Assembly: GCA_947623455.1 (NCBI GenBank)
Contig: OX392531.1
Span: forward strand, 58,260,139 to 58,324,138
Source: Mimachlamys varia
Lineage: Eukaryota > Mollusca > Bivalvia > Pectinida > Pectinidae
DNA: 64,000 bases
Direction: 5' to 3'
Shown here: positions 60,461 through 64,000 of the stretch, in pieces
Layout of the letters: every line of letters begins with the position of its first letter
How positions within the stretch are numbered: position 1 is the first letter of the stretch
Notes under the pieces: model-generated
Databases searched by the model: none
Seen by the model: the letters and a program-made list of their open reading frames with translations, nothing else
What the model was told of the DNA's origin: nothing
Position numbers and translations under genes: made by a program

Positions 60461-61545
60461 AAAGGAATGGCTGGTACATTTTGTATACCATATATCAAAG
60501 TGTGTCTCTTTGTAAGAATGGCTGGTATACCATTAAATTATATCAAAGTGTGTCTGTTTGTAGGAATGGTTGGTATCCCATAGATCAGAGTGTGTCTCTT
60601 TGTAGGAATGGCAGATATCCCATATATCAAAGTGTGTCTCTTTGTAGGAATGGCTGGTATCCCATATATCAAAGTGTGTCTCTTTGTAGGAATGGCTGGT
60701 ATACCATATATCAAAGTGTGTCTCTATGTAGGAATGGCTGGTATTCCATATATCAAAGTGTGTCTCTGAAGGAATGGCTTGTATACCATATATCAAAGTG
60801 TGTCTCTTTGTAGGAATGGTTGGTATACCATATATCAAAGTGTGTCTCTGTAGGAATGGCAGATATCCCATATATCAAAGTGTGTCTCTGTAGGAATGGC
60901 TGGTATACCATATATCAAAGTGTGTCTCTTTGTAGGAATGGCTGGTATCCCATATATCAAAGTGTGTCTCTTTGTAGTAATGGCTGGTATCTCATATATC
61001 AAAGTGTGTTTCTGTAGGAATGGCAGATATCCCATATATCAAAGTGTGTCTCTTTGTAGGAATGGGTGGTATACCATATATCAAAGTGTGTCTCTTTGTA
61101 GGAATTGCTGGTATCCCATATATCAAAGTGTGTCTTTGTAGAAATGGTTTGCATCCCATATATCAAAGTGTGTCTCTGTAGGAATGGCTGGTATCCCATA
61201 TATCAAAGTGTGTCTCTGTAGGAATGGCAGATATCCCATATATCAAAGTGTGTCTCTTTGTAGTAATGGCTGGTATACCATATATCAAAGTGTGTCTCTT
61301 TGTGGGAATGGCTGGTATCCCATATATCAAAGTGTGTCTATATGAAGAAATGGTTTGCATCCCATATATCAAAGTGTGTCTCTATGAAGAAATGGTTGGT
61401 ATCCCATATATCAAAGTGTGTCTCTATGAAGAAATGGCTGGCATCCCATATATCAAAGTGTGTCTCTATGAAGAAATGGTTGGTATCCCATATATCAAAG
61501 TATGTCTCTATGAAGAAATGGCTGGTATCCCATATATCATCTTCG
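60461..61545. repeat. 42-bp satellite (second type), left block, about 26 copies
   Basis: The unit is ggaatggctggtatcccata followed by tatcaaagtgtgtctctttg and ta; some units are 39 bp (ctctgta). Toward 61330 the form changes to gaagaaatgg...ctctat. The lengths are multiples of three, so long open frames (for example YIKVCL repeats) appear on both strands and are not genes. Confidence 0.94.
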
Positions 61546-61725
61546 CTAGCCAAGGGTTACGATCCGCATACTCATCTTCACCCTTGGCATATATAGACCA
61601 CATTTCGTAAATCCCGCGACGAGAATTTTCATTGGATGCAGCTAGGTCTGGCTGCGTCCAATCAGAGCGCACCTTACATTTGATCACGCGCTCTACTAAT
61701 GGGACAGAAAAAAATGTAAACAAAC

Positions 61726-61860
61726 ATGGCACAGTGTCGACTGTGTCATGGATCTTTACCAGTAAAACAGAGAAGAACAATCTTCAAAGACACCATTTAC
61801 GGCAAGGACTCAGTGCGTCGATCGCCGTTTCTTGATGCTGTCGAATTTGATCAAGCTTAA
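61726..61860 (+). CDS. Short CxxC-motif ORF inside the TIR element
   Basis: A 44-residue frame starting MAQCRLCHGSLPVKQRRTIF and ending in TAA at 61858-61860. The ATG has a favourable context (aaacatgg) and lies about 65 bp after a CCAAT box (gtccaatcag, about 61658). CRLCxxxLPxKQRRTIF resembles the first half of a Cys-type zinc-binding domain seen at the N-terminus of some invertebrate proteins; only one Cys pair is present. It could be a captured first exon. Chance cannot be excluded: about half of it overlaps the opposite frame at 61784-61909. Confidence 0.3.
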   Translation: MAQCRLCHGSLPVKQRRTIFKDTIYGKDSVRRSPFLDAVEFDQA

Positions 61861-61909
61861 ATTTTTCATAGATCAACCGAATGAGATGTTCTTCCTTGTT
61901 TACATTCAT
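61784..61909 (-). CDS. Short RecQ-helicase-like N-terminal ORF inside the TIR element
   Basis: The - strand frame from the ATG at 61909 begins MNVNKEEHLIRLIYEKFKLD and continues QIRQHQETAIDAL, then SPC. The spacing F-x4-IR-x2-Q-x2-AIxAL is that of the motif-0 region at the start of RecQ-type helicases (FxxxxLRxxQxxAIxAxL). A possible donor (gtaaat) follows the SPC codons, which would make this a first exon whose gene has been lost. A CCAAT box in - orientation lies about 30 bp upstream (rc of attggtcgg at 61939). Resemblance is short and unconfirmed. Confidence 0.3.
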   Translation of the reverse strand: MNVNKEEHLIRLIYEKFKLDQIRQHQETAIDALSPCRKWCL

Positions 61910-62080
61910 TGCAGAAGCCGTTTTGTTACACGCAATTTTGATTGGTCGGTGATTACGTGATTCAAAGGGACACAACGCACACCGACCGCTAGGTGGCAGA
62001 CCCGGGAGCTTTCAATTTTGCCATGATATATTCCAGGGGTGTAGATTATATAGGTGATCGTAACCCCTGGATATCGAGGA

Positions 62081-63408
62081 TGCCCATATATCAGAATGTG
62101 TCTCTTTGTAGGAATGGCAGGTATCAAATATATCAAAGTGTGTCTCTTTGAAGGAATGGTTGGTATCCCATATTTCAGAGTGTGTCTCTTTGTAGGAATG
62201 GCTGGTATCCAATATATCAAAATGTGTCTCTGTGTAGGAATGGCTGGTATCCCATATATCAAAGTGTGCTCTTTGTAGGAATGGCAGATATCCCATTTAT
62301 CAGAGTGTGTATCTTTGTAGGAATAGCTAGTATACCATATATCAAAGTGTGTCTCTGAAGAAATGGTTGGTATCTCATATATCGGAGTGTGTCTCTATGA
62401 AGAAATGGTTGGTATCCCATATATCAAAGTGTGTCTCTGTGAAGAAATGGTTGGTATCTCATATATCAGAGTGTGTCTCTATGAAGAAATGGCTGGTATC
62501 CCATATATCAAAGTGTGTCTCTATGAAGAAATGGTTGGTATTCTATATATCAGAGTGTGTCTCTTTGTAGGAATGGCAGGTATCAAATATATCAGAGTGT
62601 GTCTCTGTGAAGAAATGGTTGGTATCTCATATATCAGAGTGTGTCTCTATGAAGAAATGGCTGGTATCCCATATATCAAAGTGTGTCTCTGTGAAGAAAT
62701 GGTTGGTATCTCATATATCAGAGTTTGTCTCTATGAAGAAATGGCTGGTATCCCATATATCAAAGTGTGTCTCTATGAAGAAATGGTTGGTATCTCATAT
62801 ATCAGAGTGTGTCTCTATGAAGAAATGGCTGGTATCCCATATATCAAAGTTTGTCTCTATGAAGAAATGGTTGGTATCTCATATATCAAAGTGTGTCTCT
62901 GTGAAGAAATGGTTGGTATCTCATATATCAGAGTGTGTCTCTATGAAGAAATGGCTGGTATCCCATATATCAAAGTGTGTCTCTATGAAGAAATGGTTGG
63001 TATCCACTATATCAAAGTATGTCTCGATGAAGAAATGGTTGGTATCCCATATATCAAAGTATGTCTCTATGAAGAAATGGTTGGTATCCCATATATCAAA
63101 GTGTGTCTCTATGAAGAAATGGCTGGTATTCTATATATCAGAGTGTGTCTCTATGAAGAAATGGTTGGTATCTCATATATCAAAGTGTGTCTCTATGAAG
63201 AAATGGCTGGTATCCCACATATCAGAGTGTGTCTCTATGAAGAAATGGCTGGTATCCCACATATCAGAGTGTGTCTCTATGAAGAAATGGCTGGTATCCC
63301 ATATATCGGAGTGTGTCTCTATGAAGAAATGGTTGGTATTCTATATATCAGAGTGTGTCTCTATGAAGAAATGGTTGGTATTCTATATATCAAAGGGTGT
63401 TTCTATGT
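62081..63408. repeat. 42-bp satellite (second type), right block, about 31 copies
   Basis: Continuation of the array at 60461-61545 after the inserted element. Most units are gaagaaatgg(c/t)tggtatcc(catatatca)(a/g)agtgtgtctctat. The 362-codon + strand frame is 42-bp (14-codon) repeat read-through. Ends near 63408 with a decayed unit. Confidence 0.94.
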
Positions 63409-64000
63409 AGGAATGATTGACGGTAGGCTATCTGAGGGTGTATACGGGTAACATTGATTAATTTCCCGTATATAATTCGGTTTCGCAATACAATAATGAT
63501 CGAAGCACCGTATATCAGTTGTTTCTGTGCAGATATAATATAGTGCAAACATGGGAAATTGTCTATATTCTGCTTTAAACATAGATGGTTATGAAGAAAT
63601 ACCAATCATCATAAACTAACACTCTTTCATTTTGGACATCATCTTATTTTTGTTCCTTTTAATTGAATTATTGCACTATTTTGTTTCTTGCCCTGCGAAT
63701 ACACAGGGATTTGTCATTACTATCTGACAACACAATTCAATAAAGCACCAGCAACTCCCACAACGGCACCTACTAAAATTCATACAATTATACACCAGGA
63801 GACCACCATACAAAAGAAGCATGCTATATCGTAGCTTTCTAAGCGTTGATTTGTCTTGAACATTGATTTTACCCTGTCGCATTCTATTTTGGTGGTTGTC
63901 CATGATTCAGAAGAGAAGTGCATGCTCCCTCAACAATGCACATAGGTAACCACAGTCATTTCAAAAGTCGCATTCTGACGAGATTGCCATTTTGCATGAT
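63409..64000. other. Unassigned right edge
   Basis: No gene that I can support. The - strand frame at 63676-63903 (75 codons) has a Cys-rich end but no recognisable domain. In a neighbouring frame the same DNA gives a hydrophobic ILVGAVVGVAGALL stretch next to a stop, so a broken membrane-segment exon is possible but unproven. Confidence 0.3.

Larger units (their letters stand above)
61546..62080. mobile_element. ~540-bp TIR element inserted in the 42-bp satellite
   Basis: The left end tcgctagccaagggttacga (to tc, about 61549-61573) and the right end (gatcgtaacccctggatatc, about 62057-62080) are inverted copies with about 20 of 24 bases matching. ccatatatca stands on both sides, consistent with a target-site duplication, although it is also part of the satellite unit. 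Inside are two CCAAT boxes facing inward and two short opposed open frames (61726-61860 and 61784-61909). A second inner echo of the end sequence occurs on each side (cacccttggc, ccaggggtg). Confidence 0.7.

Noticed and set aside
60481..63451. Frames up to 362 codons with YIKVCLYEEMVGIP-like repeats
   Set aside because: 42-bp satellite read-through in several frames and on both strands.
63676..63903. 75-codon minus-strand frame at the right edge
   Set aside because: Frame choice is ambiguous (an adjacent frame gives a membrane-like stretch), and there is no start context or homology that I can support.

Overview
This is eukaryotic DNA, most likely from a marine mollusc and probably a bivalve. 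The grounds are AT-rich sequence, a spliced gene with intron-sized gaps, a tRNA-derived SINE with target-site duplications, interspersed families I recognise from bivalve genomes, and TTAGGG-type telomere motifs. There are no bacterial operons, rRNA genes, CRISPR arrays or intact long genes. The species cannot be named from the sequence.

About 35 kb of the 64 kb (roughly 55%) is tandem repeat, in 13 unrelated-looking arrays with periods of 24, 25, 25, 26, 29, 38, 41, 42, 42, 44, 56, 70 and 77 bp. The largest is a 14.3-kb array of about 325 copies of a 44-bp monomer (8903-23194). Nearly all long open frames in the window are read-through of these repeats and are not genes.

The one gene recognised with confidence is the 3' end of WASHC3 (CCDC53, a WASH actin-nucleation complex subunit). 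It is represented by two terminal coding exons on the + strand (1455-1519 and 3614-3716), an intron filled by a 24-bp minisatellite, and an ATTAAA polyadenylation signal at 3821. A 25-bp array fills the preceding intron, and another 25-bp array follows the gene.

The space between arrays is mostly broken mobile elements. One reverse-transcriptase family (FQQTVGIPMGTNCAP and RYIDDVLS motifs) is present as about 15 fragments. The most complete copy (48228-50225, - strand) is bounded by inverted ~170-bp repeats and has a GIY-YIG-like endonuclease remnant just beyond one end. This makes a Penelope-like assignment plausible. Other elements are a 734-bp foldback element (6601-7334), a 263-bp MITE (44584-44846), a SINE (45875-46100), a ~947-bp TA-flanked TIR element (50661-51607), and a ~540-bp TIR element (61546-62080) inserted inside a 42-bp satellite.

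The structures most worth following up are: (1) a ~3.5-kb imperfect palindrome (43066-46600) whose arms each carry a broken copy of the same cysteine-rich protein gene; (2) two pairs of adjacent satellites (42/70 bp and 38/29 bp) that share a core sequence; (3) strict monomer phase over hundreds of units; (4) telomere-like motifs at or near satellite edges; (5) the TIR element at 61.5 kb with opposed CCAAT/ATG modules; and (6) the repeated abutment of satellites on reverse-transcriptase element fragments.
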